Source: Curvularia sp. ZM96 (lineage: Eukaryota > Ascomycota > Dothideomycetes > Pleosporales > Pleosporaceae). From it: a DNA stretch of 64,000 nucleotides. The stretch covers positions 124,001 through 188,000 of the forward strand of contig JAJGBQ010000004.1 in assembly GCA_022457065.1 (NCBI GenBank). The letters are read 5' to 3'. Below the pieces are notes generated by a model. That model was not told the DNA's origin, did no database searches, and worked only from the letters and a program-made list of their open reading frames with translations. Of the stretch, positions 44,693 to 56,946 are shown piece after piece; within the stretch, counting starts at the first letter, position 1, and each line of letters begins with the position of its first letter. The position numbers were made by a program, and so were the translations under genes.

Positions 44693-47600
44693 ATGTTTCA
44701 GAGCCACAACCTTCCGTGGCGGGCAGCCCTCCGCCAGGCATCACGCTCGACTTCTAGGACAATTGCTACCAGGGCATCATCGCGGCACCTTCCTGCACAA
44801 TGTTCAGCGTCTCTGCTTGCACGGCCGCATCACCGATGCCCCTCGCCTCCCGCCGCCCTCTTCGCATACCGCACCTTCTCGACGTCACTGAGCAGACAAA
44901 AGGAAAAGGACCCCAAGTCACCACCGGAGCCTTTGGATGAGGCCGCAGCCGAGGAGACAGATGAGCTGAAGAAGCTGAAGGAGCAACAACGAGCTCGAGA
45001 TGTCAAGGGCAAGAGCGACACGCCCGAGCCAATCCCCCAACGGGGAGGTTCTGGGCGTGGTAGCGCAGCGGGTGGAGCCGGAGACGGCGGTGATGGAGGT
45101 GGAAAGAAGCGCAAAGGCTCTGAACGGGCTCTCGTCAAGCCCTCGATACCCGATGTCTACCCGCAAGTCATGGCGATACCGCTCGTGAAGCGCCCATTGT
45201 TCCCTGGCTTCTACAAAGCCATTACAATCAGAGATAGAGAGGTCGGCCAGGCAATTGCCGACATGGTAAAGCGCGGGCAACCATACATTGGCGCCTTCAT
45301 GTTCAAGGACGAAACAGCCGACAAGGACGTCATTGATGATCCCAACGAAGTCTACGATGTCGGCACATTCTGCCAGGTCACAAGCGCATTCCCTGTGGGC
45401 GCTGAGGACAACTTTGCCATGACCTGCGTCCTCTACCCGCACCGTCGCATAAAGATGACTGGACTCAAGCCACCTACACAAGCCCCAGAAGAGCCATCAG
45501 TGGCTGAGAGCACATTGGAAGAGAGCACCGAGACCCCCGAGGCTGACGGGGATTCGGCTCAGTCCAAGGGCGACGTTGTTGCTAGTTTTGAAGAGTCCGC
45601 CGCCGAAGAGACCAAGACGGCACAAGGTGCACTAGTCCCTACTATTCTCAAGGGTCGTAAGGTCAGCATCGCCGATGTAGACAACATGGTGGAAGAACCC
45701 TTTGACCTCAAGTCAAACAAGACCATCCAAGTGCTGGTCAACGAGATTGTCAACACATTCAAAGGCGTAGCACTCTTGAACCCGCTTTTCCGCGATCATG
45801 TCTCGACCTTCTCCGTACATACTACCATGAACGTAGGCGAAGATCCTGTTAAGCTCGCCGACTTTGCCGCTGCCGTAGCGCAAGCCGAGTCGCACGAGTT
45901 GCAAGATGCTCTTGAGGAAATGGACATTGAGAAGCGATTGAGCAAAGCCTTGGAACTTCTTAAGAAGGAACTCATTAGCGCGGAATTGCAGAAGAAGGTC
46001 GCGGACGATGTCAATGCCCGGGTTACAAAGAAGCATCGCGAATACATGTTGATGGAGCAGATGAAGGGCATTAAGCGCGAGCTTGGCATCGAATCCGACG
46101 GCAAAGACAAGTTGATTGAGAAGTTCAACGAAAAGGCTAACAAGTTGGCTATGCCCGAGGCTGTGCGCAAGGTTTTTGGAGAAGAGATGAGCAAGTTGCA
46201 AGGTCTGGAGCCCAACGGATCAGAGTTCAATGTTACTCGCAATTACCTCGACTGGCTCACACAGCTGCCATGGGGTCTCCGCAGCGCAGAAAACTTTGGC
46301 ATTCAACACGCCCGCGAAGTCTTGGACGAGGACCATTATGGACTGAAAGACGTAAAGGACCGCATTCTAGAGTTTATTGCTGTCGGTAAGCTGCGCGGCA
46401 CTGTCGAAGGCAAGATTCTCTGTTTGGTCGGACCACCAGGTGTGGGCAAAACTTCCATTGGCAAATCAATCGCTCGCGCCTTGAACCGCCAGTACTATCG
46501 TTTCAGCGTTGGTGGCATGTACGACGTAGCCGAAATCAAGGGCCACCGCAGAACATATATTGGTGCCCTACCCGGGCGCATCATCCAGGCTCTCAAGAAG
46601 TGCCAGACAGAGAACCCACTCGTTCTGATTGATGAAGTCGACAAGATTGGCCGAAACAGTAACCACGGCGACCCCTCATCTGCTCTTCTTGAGCTGCTCG
46701 ACCCTGAACAGAATAGCAGTTTCCTGGATCACTACTTGGACGTACCGGTCGACTTGTCAAAGGTTCTGTTCGTCTGCACAGCAAACATGGACGAGACCAT
46801 CCCACAGCCATTGCTTGACCGTATGGAGGTAATCCGACTTTCTGGTTATGTTTCCGATGAGAAGATTGCCATTGCGGAGAAGTACCTATCCCCTGCTGCC
46901 AAGGAGATGAGTGGTTTGAAGGACGCCGATGTTGTGCTAGAGAACGACGCAATTGTCGAACTCATCAACAAGTACTGCCGTGAGTCGGGTGTACGAAACC
47001 TTAAGAAGCACATTGAAAAAGTGTACCGCAAGTCGGCATTAAAGATCGTCACTGATGTAGGCGAGGAAGCCTTTCCAGAGGCCGCTGCTTTGACCGAGGA
47101 GGGCAAGGCTGCTCAGCAGGAGTCGAACAAGGACGAAAGCGACCTCAAGGAGACGCCAAATAACATGGAACAGCAGACTACCGAAAAGCCTCGTGTGGCG
47201 CTCAAGGTCCCGGATTCAGTGCATGTCTCTATCAACAAGGACAATCTCAAAGACTACGTTGGCCCGCCCATTTTCACTTCTGACCGCCTGTACGACTTTA
47301 CACCACCCGGTGTTGCCATGGGTCTGGCATGGACGTCCATGGGTGGCTCAGCGCTCTACATTGAATCTATCCTGCAGAACGCACTATCAGCATCGTCGTC
47401 ACCCGGCCTGGAGCGCAGTGGTTCCCTTCGGGATGTTATGAAGGAGTCGACTGGTGTTGCTTACTCGTTCGCAAAGAGCGTTTTAGCCCGCGACTTCCCA
47501 AAGAACAAGTTCTTCGAGCATGCAAGGATACACCTGCACTGTCCCGAGGGCGGTACTCCCAAGGACGGGCCGAGCGCTGGTATTACCATGGCTACCAGCT

Positions 47601-48039
47601 TGCTTAGTCTGGCGCTCAACAAGAAGATCAGAGACGATGTTGCCATGACTGGTGAGCTTACTCTTACCGGAAAGGTGCTGAGGATTGGTGGACTGCGCGA
47701 AAAGACTGTTGCGGCACGGAGGGCGGGCGCGAAGACGGTCATCTTCCCACATGACAACATGAGTGACTGGCTCGAACTGCCAGAGGTACGTAGCTTGTCT
47801 TGTTTGTATGAGAAAAGCGTGGCTTGCTAACATAGGAGCAGAACATCAAAGAAGGCATCGAAGGCCGCCCTGTATCATGGTACCACGAAGTGTTTGACAT
47901 TGTGTTCCCTGACCTGGACAAGGAGGCAGCCAACAAGCTATGGGAGAAGGAACTCAAGCCCAAGAAGGGTGACCGTAAGAAGCGTGAGCAGAAGAGGAAA
48001 GAGGAGGAAGAAGAGGAATCTGGCGATGACGACGATTAA
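44693..48039 (+). CDS. PIM1: Mitochondrial ATP-dependent Lon protease
   Basis: Two exons, 44693-47785 and 47842-48039 (56-base intron), encode 1096 residues. An Arg/Ser/Ala-rich N-terminus (WRAALRQASRSTSRTIATRA) is a mitochondrial targeting sequence. The LON substrate-binding domain begins near residue 155 (VMAIPLVKRPLFPGFYKAI). The AAA+ module has Walker A GPPGVGKTSIGKS (from 580) and Walker B VLIDEVDKIG (about 645). The proteolytic domain carries the Ser961 nucleophile in EGGTPKDGPSAGITMA and Lys1004 in GGLREK, spaced 43 residues as in E. coli Lon. A Gly/Arg/Lys-rich linker at 120-145, an acidic insert at 255-310 and a Lys/Glu/Asp-rich tail are common in fungal Lon. It degrades oxidised and unfolded matrix proteins and helps maintain mitochondrial DNA. 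Single-copy housekeeping gene; no defect. Confidence 0.98.
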
Positions 48040-50965
48040 GCTAGACGGCTGGAATGTAAGATATGTACAGTGACCAAAGGGGGGCGGACATGACTGTTGC
48101 AACGCAAGCGCATTCTAGGCGTTTTTTCCACTTGATGATGCTTTTTGGCAAAGCATTTTGGGGTACAAAGAACATGGGCCATCTACGGATGCCACTTGCA
48201 TCTTGGGTAATGAAATGACGAATGAAATTCTCTCTTCTCTACTCTTGAGCCGGAACGACTTGCGTTGTTGTTTTGTACTCGTACATGCGAGACTAAAAAG
48301 GGGAAGAAAAATATCTGTGTCTAGTCCCAGTTCTGGACAGGTTTGTAGAGACAGAGAAAAGTAGCAGGGAAGCCGTGGGTTGTGGAATGTGCGGAAGGAG
48401 GAAGATGGCGCGGCTCGGTCCGTTACCCGACACATACATTCTTCCCACAACGTACAAGCCGTACCTTTTTTTTGTTTCCCTCTTGTGCTATGACAGACGA
48501 AGTTGCAGTTCCCCAGCATTTACAATGTGTTTGAGAGAAACGAAGTGATCTAGTTTGAACTTTTTTTTCACGCTTTTTTTAACATTAAATCACACAGCGC
48601 GCCAGCCGCCACGGATACTGTTTTGCATTGTGGTTACTTCTCAGCACGCGCAACACGTTGTCTGTGCAACCACGTATCATTGGTTTGGACTTGTGTACTT
48701 GAGCCGCAGCGGATCGGATATGTCCTCTGCTTCGGAAGTATGCGTTGGTTCGCACCATTTTTTTTTCTTTATCCTTTATCCATCTCGCTGTTATGTTGCT
48801 GTGACTGCGTGGCGTGGCGTGGCCCTGCATACTGCAAGTGTAATGCGTTGCGTGAGCATGAACCATATTGACGTGTCAGGACGTGGGTGACGGGGCCACG
48901 GCAGGTAAGCAGGCAGGCAGATTCGAGGAGACGAATTGATGAAGGGACAACGCATACTGCGAACTAGAGGGCACGAATCAAGACTCCTCGATCACTTTTT
49001 TGCTTATCACGATCTCTCGTGATGGATGACACGAAGCAAGGGGGAAGTGCTGTGATGTGTTTGAGATTTTGAGCTCATGACAGAAATGTGGATTTTATGA
49101 CTGTCGAGTTGTGCGGAAGAGGGCAATGGAGAGGGCTTGCACTATTGTTTTGTTGAGCCGCGAGATGGCACAGTCTAGTGCACGCAGATATGTATAGTTG
49201 TGTAATATATGTGCGGAAGGCTGTAAGGCAATGGGGTGCCGCTAGACACCCTCGGGTGGCGCAGTTTGACGGCTCGGGAGAGAGAAAAGGAAAAGGCTCA
49301 TGTTGCAACCCATGTACCTGCTTGCCGGAGCTGCCGTTGAGAAGTCTTCCTGGCAAGGTACGAGAAACCTAGGCACGTTTGGCGAGCAGTCCCGTCTTTC
49401 CTCGACGCCGGCGAAAAAGAAGGTTGGCTGTGCGTCCTGTTGAGCGGGGAGCAAGGGCAGTTGCATGTCGCGTTTCCAGTCAGCACCGAGAGACGATTCC
49501 GCGAGGACGTCGAGGTGCAGTAGTCTGCCCCTCGTCTGCACGTCGACTAATGTATGCAGGCCCGAAGAGGGGTTTTGCGTAGGTGCTAACGTGAAGGATT
49601 CACGAGGGGCGGGCTGGCGCCAGAAGGGGAGACGGGGCGGGAGAAAAAGCCATCCCCCAGGCCAAAGTGCAACGCCGCTGTCAAAGGGACCTCGAGGGGG
49701 GCGAGAGTCAGTGTGAGTGACGCTGGTGCCAGAAAGCCAGACAGTGTGTGACTCTCACCGCAGGTTGGACGAGCTGGCTGCCACACCCGGGGCGCAGGCC
49801 AATCAGCGGCAGAGTCGGCGGTACCAGACGGCTTTTCTTTGCCTCGTCCGCGCTTGATTTGTCGACAGGCGACCCGAATTCGGACTTTTGCTGCCTGTCT
49901 GTCTGCCTGCTTGCTGGGCGCGCTGCAGGCGGAAAAGGGCCCTCTTTTTTTGCGGCCAGTGTCCAATGGCCAGGATACGCGCTTGACCGCCAGCTGTCTA
50001 ACGACAATGACAGCAGTCCCCAAAACGGTGCGGTGCTGCCGCACACTTTTGTCGCTGAAATCTGCCCTCACAACTTTTTTTCTCCCCCATCCGCCCGCCC
50101 GCCCCTCTGCCCACCCCCGCACTTGTGCGACTCGTCTTGTCTGGTACCGGCACTGCAGGCGTGTGCAGCGTGCCCGTAGCCCGCCCCGGGGGTTTTTTTG
50201 ATTTGCTCGACTGCTGGGATACGCTAACGTGGTGGTGTGGTGTTGCTAAGCCGGCTTGACGGGCAGAGTCGCGTCGAGTCCGCCGCCGTCATTGGCCCAC
50301 GCCGGCCCAGCCTTCAGTCGCGCCTTCACCCCAACTTACATCAGACTCAGCATCATCGCTCCCCGTCGCACTCCTCGCTGCCTGTCTGCCATCGCCCCAG
50401 CCTCCCGCACCACGACGGCCACTCGTCAGCCAAATCATCACCGCCGCCGCCTCCAGCTCCGCCCGCCGACCCGACTGCGCCCTTTTGCGAGACATTGAGC
50501 CTGCCTTTGATTGAGGTTAGGCGCCAGCCGACTCCCTGGCATGTCGCTTGGGCGTCAATAAAAACACCTCTCGGTCTTGCCCGTCATTCGCACGCCGGGA
50601 CTGCCTAGACCCAAGCACAGAGATCAGCACAAAGAGAAAAACAAATCAGCGAGGAAAAAATAACCACACTCCACACGCAAAGAGAGGGGCAAATGCCCAT
50701 GGACATAGGGAGCCACAGTCACACACAACCACGAAACAGCATGCAGCCGGCGCCAACCACATAGCACAACGTGACCCGATTCGAAACAATCCAGGACATT
50801 TCCCCGCCACTTCACGGACAGAAGGCCTCTTCGAGTCACTCGGTCCCCTACGCGCCGCAAAGGCAAGCAGCCGAGTAATCAACTGGCTGGGGGGGACGAG
50901 TCGCCAACTCGACGACACAGCGCCGCACCGCGTACGGCGTGTGCGACGGCCAGTCTGAAGACAAG
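48040..50965. other. Long intergenic region
   Basis: 2.9 kb between Lon and the kinase-like gene. The part after about 49,600 is GC-rich with CT-rich tracts and is probably the promoter and long 5' UTR of the kinase gene. The many overlapping frames lack domains, signal peptides and splice logic. No tRNA was recognised. Confidence 0.5.
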
Positions 50966-53900
50966 ATGCCCCTGCCATCGGCGGACAATGGCGAGACGAG
51001 CAGTAGCCGCAGCAAGCAGAGGGCACGCGCAGAAGTCAGCGAGCACAGAAGCATGTGGGACCGCTTGAGCTTCCAAAAGATTGGCGCCTGGCTGAAGAAA
51101 GAGGAGCAGGAGCCGCCGCCATCTTCGACCAAGCCTGCGAAACCCGCCGAGGACAAGACCAAGGAGCCTACCCGGCCGCATTCGAGTGCCGGGCTGCTAG
51201 GCCGCAGAGGCAGCAAAAAGGTCATCCCAGGGCTGCCTAGACCCTTGACATTTAAGCGAATGCAGAGTGAGAAGAGGGACAAACTGCTTGAAGTCCCTGT
51301 TCAAGGGGAACACCGGAGAGCGGCCTCGGTGGACCGTCAAAGCTCTGCGCCCTCGAAACGAGACATTTCGCCGCCTCCTCTCTCGGCTCCCTCCATGTCG
51401 GCACCCAACGTTCTGAGCCTGTGTGAAAGTCACACTAAACAAGAGCCGGCTCCCGCCCTGGAGGAGCGTACCATAGGGGGAGGTCCAGACTCAAATCTGC
51501 CACCTGGTGCACGCCAGGTAGACTACGGCATTGAAGAACCAGAGGATTACATGTCTGCGGGCGGCTCTGTTCACGAACTGCTGCCTCCACCGCCACCGTC
51601 ACAGTCTCCGCCGCCGCCGCCATCACTCCCACCGCCATCCATACCACCGCCACCGCCTGTCGAAGTAGTAGATGCCTTCTCCGAGCATGGCTCGCACCAC
51701 TCGGGATCTGTCATCGACGACATACGGTTGCAGGAAGAATTGGAAGCGAAATGGATCTTGAACCTCAGCATGCACTTCCGCGACATGTCCGACCGTGAAA
51801 AGTTCTTTGTCACGTTTGCAGAAGAGCCAAACAGATGGAGAAGGGTCACCGTGTCCTGCGACTATCGAAATATAGAACCAGACTCGCTCGAAGCAGACCT
51901 CAAGACTCTCCACTACCAGCGTGACAAGAGTTCGCGCATCTACGAAGCCATTCGCGATTCCCTCCCGGCTATACAGTTCTACGATACCGTCACAAACCTC
52001 AAGCTGGAAACGACAGATGGCCGCCTCCACGTTCATGTCACTGAAGACGTCAACGAAATCATTCCTTATCCCTCCATTTCCGCAATCGAGCATCTCGACT
52101 GCAAGCGCTTTCGAGAAGACGCCATTGTTTTTGACTCCCACATATCTGGCTTCGTGTACAAAGTCTCCCTTAACAACCGCATATTGATAAAGAAAGAAAT
52201 CCCAGGGCCAGACGCAGTCGAAGAGTTTCTTTATGAGATCAATGCGCTTGTCAGTGTGCAAAAAGCCAAGGCTGTCATCAGGTTCGAAGGTGTTATTGTT
52301 GACGAGCGAAATGAGTACATCAAGGGACTTTTGATCAGCTATGCCGAGCAAGGTGCGTTGGTGGACATGATCTACGACTTCAAGACAACAAGCCATCTGT
52401 ACTGGGAGCGCCGTGAGCGATGGGCAAGACAGATCATCCAAGGTCTCTCCGAGATTCATGAAGCGGGATTCGTCCAAGGAGATTTCACTCTGTCCAACAT
52501 TGTCATCGACAACGACGACAACGCCAAGATTATCGACATCAACCGCCGCGGCTGCCCGGTCGGATGGGAGCCTCCGGAGCTGGCTAAACTCATCGAAAGT
52601 GGTCAGCGCATATCGATATACATTGGCGTCAAGTCAGACCTGTTTCAGCTTGGAATGGTACTGTGGGCATTGGCAGAGCAGCAGGATGAGCCTGAGCGCC
52701 AACAACGACCGTTGACCCGCACACTAGACCGACGCGATTCTGATATCCCACTCTACTTCCGCGACATCATCCGAGCATGCTTGAGCGACGAGCCCCAGTC
52801 TAGGCCATCGGCTGCTAACCTTCTCAAGCGGTTCCCCGAAAACATCTTAGACGATGACTACAGGCCCAAGGCTGCTGTTAGAGACAGCATCTCAACACAT
52901 AGGAGTGACAAGGAGTATATCGACCCTAGGACCGCAGTTGGCCTGGAAGACATTTCCAATCACCGTCGCCATTCGAGACAACAATCGTTGTTTGAAGAGA
53001 TCCATGTTCCACGCACAGAGTACCCCGAGTCGTCCGGCTCTTTCATCATACCAAACGAACGCTCGGAGCGGGGTCGCTCTCCACGCCCTCTCAGTGTTAG
53101 CGATAGGAACAGACGGAGTGACTGCTCGCGCTCACCTTATCCCGGCTATCGGTCCGTCATGTCGCTTGACGACTCGGAACTCGAAAATGAACTGGCAAGC
53201 CTGCCAGCTAGCAGGGAAACAAGATGGGAGCAAGTCTATGTAGATGGAGACACCAAGCTCGTGCAAAGGGCATGCGGTGATCTCGATGTGCACGACTTTG
53301 CGACGCAGGAGCCGAAAGACATTTGTATCACAAGTCCACCAGGCGAGATGGAGGATTCGTTCGTAGGCAGTAAAACGTCTGAGGACACTCCACTCGGTCT
53401 GTCGATGAGCAACGGACTTCAACGCATCGAGTCACAATCCATGAGGAATAGCTTACAAGAGTCGTCTGAAAAGGGTCAATCTCGTGGTGTGGGCAATGAC
53501 GCTTCCTTCAGCGAACGTGTACATCACATGACACAATCATGGCCACAATCATCGCATACACCTCCACAACCTGCCGAAACTCCAGACTTCTACTATGACA
53601 GCCAGAACCCGCAAAAGCCCGACTCCGCCACACTGGCCAATCTCGAGCACGACGTTGCCATGGATTCTTCCGCGCCCAGCACTGAACCTCCATCACGCAC
53701 GAGCACCGGCTTCTCGATATTTGATCGCCCAGAGCCAGCATCCAGAAGAGTGAGAACAGGTCTCTCGGTCGCACAAGGATACCGCATGCCTTTGCATCAA
53801 GATTCAGGCTTTGGAGAACCAGAGCGGGTGTCATTCGAGAGTGAGAGGATACGGCACAGCCTTGATGAGAGCATCAAGGATTTGCAGTTTTCAGCCGACG

Positions 53901-54556
53901 AAGAGGCACGAATCGACGAGAGATTGTGGGATGAGAAGGATGGCACCCTATTTGGGGAAGGTGTGGATGATGCCGACCTGGAGATCCAGTCACTGTCGAC
54001 TGCAGTGTTCAACAGTCCGCCATCACCCCGCAAAGAGGAGAAGCGCTTCATCACATCGATGCCTCCACCTTCAATACCGAGCGTTGGGCCGAAGAACATA
54101 GTCCGCATTGCTGATGTCGAAGACAAGGCCTTGGGAGAAAAAACGTCGGACACCACCATCCGTCCCCCAAGCGCCCTCACGCCAGACTCAAATCGGAGAG
54201 GCTCTAAGCCAGTGGACTCTTCCATGGACGTCGTATCCAGCAATATCACCGGCACAACTCCAGGTGCAAAGGTGAAAACAGAGACAAAAGCAGACACAAC
54301 CGCGTCCAGCACATGGTCCGCGAAAGACAAGCCAAAATCTCGTACACGAGCTGAAAAATCGCCCCGTGATCCTCTTTACAACGAATATCTTTCTGGAACT
54401 GAGAATTCCGATGACGACAACGATGGTGACGGTAGAAAAGCGTCAAATGATCTGTCGGACTACCTTTCTCACTCCATTTCCTTTGACCACTCAATTGATT
54501 TTTACATGCGCGAACACGAGAAGACGCGGGTCGGTTCGCGAGGACCAAAAGTTTGA
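50966..54556 (+). CDS. Large protein-kinase-domain protein
   Basis: A single exon of 1196 residues, with the start at the first ATG (50966). A basic, Pro/Ser-rich N-terminal region includes a polyproline block (about residues 210-235). The kinase-like domain spans roughly residues 370-640. Lys in RILIKKEIPG (about 408) fits the ATP-binding Lys, and INALVSV the alpha-C region. AGFVQGDFTLSNIVIDNDDNAKIIDIN has Asp506 and Asn of the catalytic loop and Asp524 of the metal site, but His of HRD is Val/Gln-Gly and DFG is DIN. GCPVGWEPPEL stands where the APE motif is. Key acidic residues are kept, so activity is possible though atypical. The last 550 residues are disordered, Ser/Arg/Glu-rich and end in an acidic block. 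Similar long proteins are found across Dothideomycetes, usually unnamed. The partner and pathway are unknown. Confidence 0.85.
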   Translation: MPLPSADNGETSSSRSKQRARAEVSEHRSMWDRLSFQKIGAWLKKEEQEPPPSSTKPAKPAEDKTKEPTRPHSSAGLLGRRGSKKVIPGLPRPLTFKRMQSEKRDKLLEVPVQGEHRRAASVDRQSSAPSKRDISPPPLSAPSMSAPNVLSLCESHTKQEPAPALEERTIGGGPDSNLPPGARQVDYGIEEPEDYMSAGGSVHELLPPPPPSQSPPPPPSLPPPSIPPPPPVEVVDAFSEHGSHHSGSVIDDIRLQEELEAKWILNLSMHFRDMSDREKFFVTFAEEPNRWRRVTVSCDYRNIEPDSLEADLKTLHYQRDKSSRIYEAIRDSLPAIQFYDTVTNLKLETTDGRLHVHVTEDVNEIIPYPSISAIEHLDCKRFREDAIVFDSHISGFVYKVSLNNRILIKKEIPGPDAVEEFLYEINALVSVQKAKAVIRFEGVIVDERNEYIKGLLISYAEQGALVDMIYDFKTTSHLYWERRERWARQIIQGLSEIHEAGFVQGDFTLSNIVIDNDDNAKIIDINRRGCPVGWEPPELAKLIESGQRISIYIGVKSDLFQLGMVLWALAEQQDEPERQQRPLTRTLDRRDSDIPLYFRDIIRACLSDEPQSRPSAANLLKRFPENILDDDYRPKAAVRDSISTHRSDKEYIDPRTAVGLEDISNHRRHSRQQSLFEEIHVPRTEYPESSGSFIIPNERSERGRSPRPLSVSDRNRRSDCSRSPYPGYRSVMSLDDSELENELASLPASRETRWEQVYVDGDTKLVQRACGDLDVHDFATQEPKDICITSPPGEMEDSFVGSKTSEDTPLGLSMSNGLQRIESQSMRNSLQESSEKGQSRGVGNDASFSERVHHMTQSWPQSSHTPPQPAETPDFYYDSQNPQKPDSATLANLEHDVAMDSSAPSTEPPSRTSTGFSIFDRPEPASRRVRTGLSVAQGYRMPLHQDSGFGEPERVSFESERIRHSLDESIKDLQFSADEEARIDERLWDEKDGTLFGEGVDDADLEIQSLSTAVFNSPPSPRKEEKRFITSMPPPSIPSVGPKNIVRIADVEDKALGEKTSDTTIRPPSALTPDSNRRGSKPVDSSMDVVSSNITGTTPGAKVKTETKADTTASSTWSAKDKPKSRTRAEKSPRDPLYNEYLSGTENSDDDNDGDGRKASNDLSDYLSHSISFDHSIDFYMREHEKTRVGSRGPKV

Positions 54557-55380
54557 AAAATTTGCTAGACATATCATCTTCTCTTTTCCAGTCTTCTTCT
54601 TCTTCCAAAGATTCAAACGGTTATATTGTATTACTCCGAAGTATATCTTCCATTCGTTTTCTTCTCCTTTTTCTTCTCATTTCTTTTTGATACCTTTCTG
54701 TCGTCTTTCTGATATCACCCAAATCGAGTTCTCACGACAACCCTTTCTTATTTCTCAGCTCTTTTTTTCTTCCATAGCTTTTGGTTTAATTTACGTGCCA
54801 ATTCTATTCTCTCAACTCTTTTTTGGTTACTCCGCTCTTTTTTGGGCAACATCTTTACGCCGTTGCCTATGAATGACGTGTACGATTTCTTTTATTGGGG
54901 AACGTAGTTGGTTTACTATCATACGGCGTTGAAATGATTTGATTATTCACTTGCGGTTTAGAAAACGTTCATTCGGGTAACGGCGGTTGGAGTTGGTTGC
55001 ATTCCTGGGCAGTACAGCAAAATATCACGCATCTTCGTAACAATGTCTTGAGCGTGTCTTGCTATGCAGTGAACATGTGTGTGTGTAAGTTGTCTATACT
55101 AACGTCCGTCCCTACGTGGCGGGACACCGTGCGTGATAGGACGCCACAGACACTCTCTAGCATTATAAACTTAACTACAAGTTAGAAGAATAGATATTCT
55201 TAGAATAATCATTTTCGCGCTTCGAGCCTTGCTCTAATACGTCGATCATTAGAAGGTAAGTGAGGTGGAAGCGCGCGCCTCGGCCCCGCAGATTTCCATA
55301 GCTTATAGTTCCGACCTGCCTCTCTTCCAGCCTGCTAATGTCACACCCCGCTTCGTTGTTAAGCACCATCTGCGCCCTAC
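54557..55380. other. Intergenic, no gene seen
   Basis: Begins with a TTTCTTCT-rich 3' UTR-like tract (54,560-54,850). No gene beyond shadow frames. Confidence 0.5.
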
Positions 55381-56511
55381 ATGAACTCAGCACCGGCAGT
55401 TAGTGTCCTTGGGCCGAGTGGCACCAAATGCGCATCATCTTCCCCTATCTGCATTTTTGAGGATCACCCACACAGCATAATCGATATTGTGGTATTTTGC
55501 AGCAATCCAGACTTATTTCAAGACTATCGAGAACAGCAGGAAAACTGTTGTAAACGATTGAAGGCTGCAAAGCTACCGGCAAGAATCCTGACATTTACCT
55601 ATGACGCTCAAGAGTTTGGAAGCTGGAAAGGTGCTGAAGAAGCCGAGATCCTCTACCAATCTTTGTCCTCAGAGCGTGAGGCCTCGGGAAGAACGAACTG
55701 TCGAATTATCTTCATCTCAACTCACCGTAGTGAGGACTGGGTTATCCCAACAATTCTGGCTGGCATTTTTGCTGTTGATCTTGAATCTCCAGTCGAGGGA
55801 ATAGACGTTAGCAGCGTTTATTCCGATTCAATCATACGCTCAACTGTTTGCGTACTGCACTTCCCCCCTTCTCAATATACCTACCGCCAACGTGTCCTCG
55901 AAACGGCTATTCTAGTATTTCTACAATGCGTCGGCGCCGTTGTACTGCACTGCAGTGACCCTTCAACAGGCTGTTCAGTCAGCTCACTCCAGTCACCACT
56001 ATTATCTATAGGCTTCATCATCGACTCGAGTATATCGAACCGTCCCCTTCACCGAAAACTTGTTCTTTGGGTAAGCCTCGAAGTCATTTTCTGGACCTTC
56101 CGGGACTCCCCTGATATACGGATTATCGAGTCGGTTCTGAGATACACTACACTGGGATTCTTCCCACTCTACTACTCGTCTCTGGCTATGATGCAATTCA
56201 GAGTCAATCGTCACGATCAGCTGCAATGGCTGTTTCTTGGCGTGAGCATCGTAGCCGTCATCACAAAGCATTGGCTGTCTTCCGCTAGCCCACAAGCCCT
56301 CCTTTTCACGCTACCGCTTGCTATTACAGCCTCTCTGGTATGCAGTGCATGTTTGCATGGTATTTGGCGGTTTCTCTCAGGTACTGGGGAACTTGAAAGG
56401 AAAGTGAGGTCGTTAGCACATCGTGCTAGCAAGATGGAGCCGGGGAATCTTCAGCCTTCTTTCCTATATTCTGAGCACATAATTGTGGAAAACAAGAGCA
56501 TTTTTACATAA
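55381..56511 (+). CDS. Membrane protein with degenerate lipase-like N-terminus
   Basis: A single exon of 376 residues. The first 150 residues follow the outline of the alpha/beta-hydrolase domain found at the front of fungal NLR-like and ankyrin proteins (SesB/LipA type): DIVVFCSNPDLF, KLPARILTFTYDAQEF, then CRIIFISTHRSEDWVIPTILA. The strand that normally ends in a GHSLGG nucleophile elbow reads STHRSEDW, so the catalytic Ser is missing. The C-terminal half has probable membrane helices (LVLWVSLEVIFWTF, LGFFPLYYSSLAMM, WLFLGVSIVAVITKHWL, LLFTLPLAITASLVCSACLHGIW). I know no named family with this combination. The gene may be a decayed or repurposed relative of incompatibility proteins. An unspliced model is used and an intron cannot be excluded. 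Confidence 0.6.
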   Translation: MNSAPAVSVLGPSGTKCASSSPICIFEDHPHSIIDIVVFCSNPDLFQDYREQQENCCKRLKAAKLPARILTFTYDAQEFGSWKGAEEAEILYQSLSSEREASGRTNCRIIFISTHRSEDWVIPTILAGIFAVDLESPVEGIDVSSVYSDSIIRSTVCVLHFPPSQYTYRQRVLETAILVFLQCVGAVVLHCSDPSTGCSVSSLQSPLLSIGFIIDSSISNRPLHRKLVLWVSLEVIFWTFRDSPDIRIIESVLRYTTLGFFPLYYSSLAMMQFRVNRHDQLQWLFLGVSIVAVITKHWLSSASPQALLFTLPLAITASLVCSACLHGIWRFLSGTGELERKVRSLAHRASKMEPGNLQPSFLYSEHIIVENKSIFT

Positions 56512-56946
56512 TTATTTAGCTCGGGGCCTACCTGATAATTACTTTAGTATTCTACTTCACACGACGTTCACAACGCAGGCCTACCATCTAGTATAGCTTT
56601 TTCGAATCTACCCAGTTTCCCATGCTAAGCTGCGTATCCGAGTGTCCTTCGCTCAACGCCTTGGCTCAATCACAACAGTAGTCTCGCTCATGATTCAATA
56701 CAAGAAAAGCAAAAGAAGTGAAGTAATCTTCCTGAGAATTCATTTATATTTGTAAAAGATGATGAGCCAATATGAACTCATTACTACTCGAGCGGCCCCA
56801 TATGGTCTCCCTTCACCCACCCCCAGCTGCCCTGTATCGCAGATACACAAACAACCAAAAGCTCATCTACTTCCATCACTCATCCACTCTCACTCACATC
56901 AAACTGTATACTACACACAAGAAAAGAGAATAAAGGTGTAAAAAGC
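56512..56946. other. Convergent intergenic region
   Basis: 0.4 kb between 3' ends of two convergent genes. No feature seen. Confidence 0.6.

Noticed and set aside
44017..44757. 246-codon plus-strand frame upstream of Lon
   Set aside because: Overlaps the Lon start in another frame, with low-complexity composition and no domain; probably Lon 5' region.
51623..52477. 284-codon minus-strand frame in the kinase gene
   Set aside because: Opposite a conserved kinase domain and without motifs of its own.
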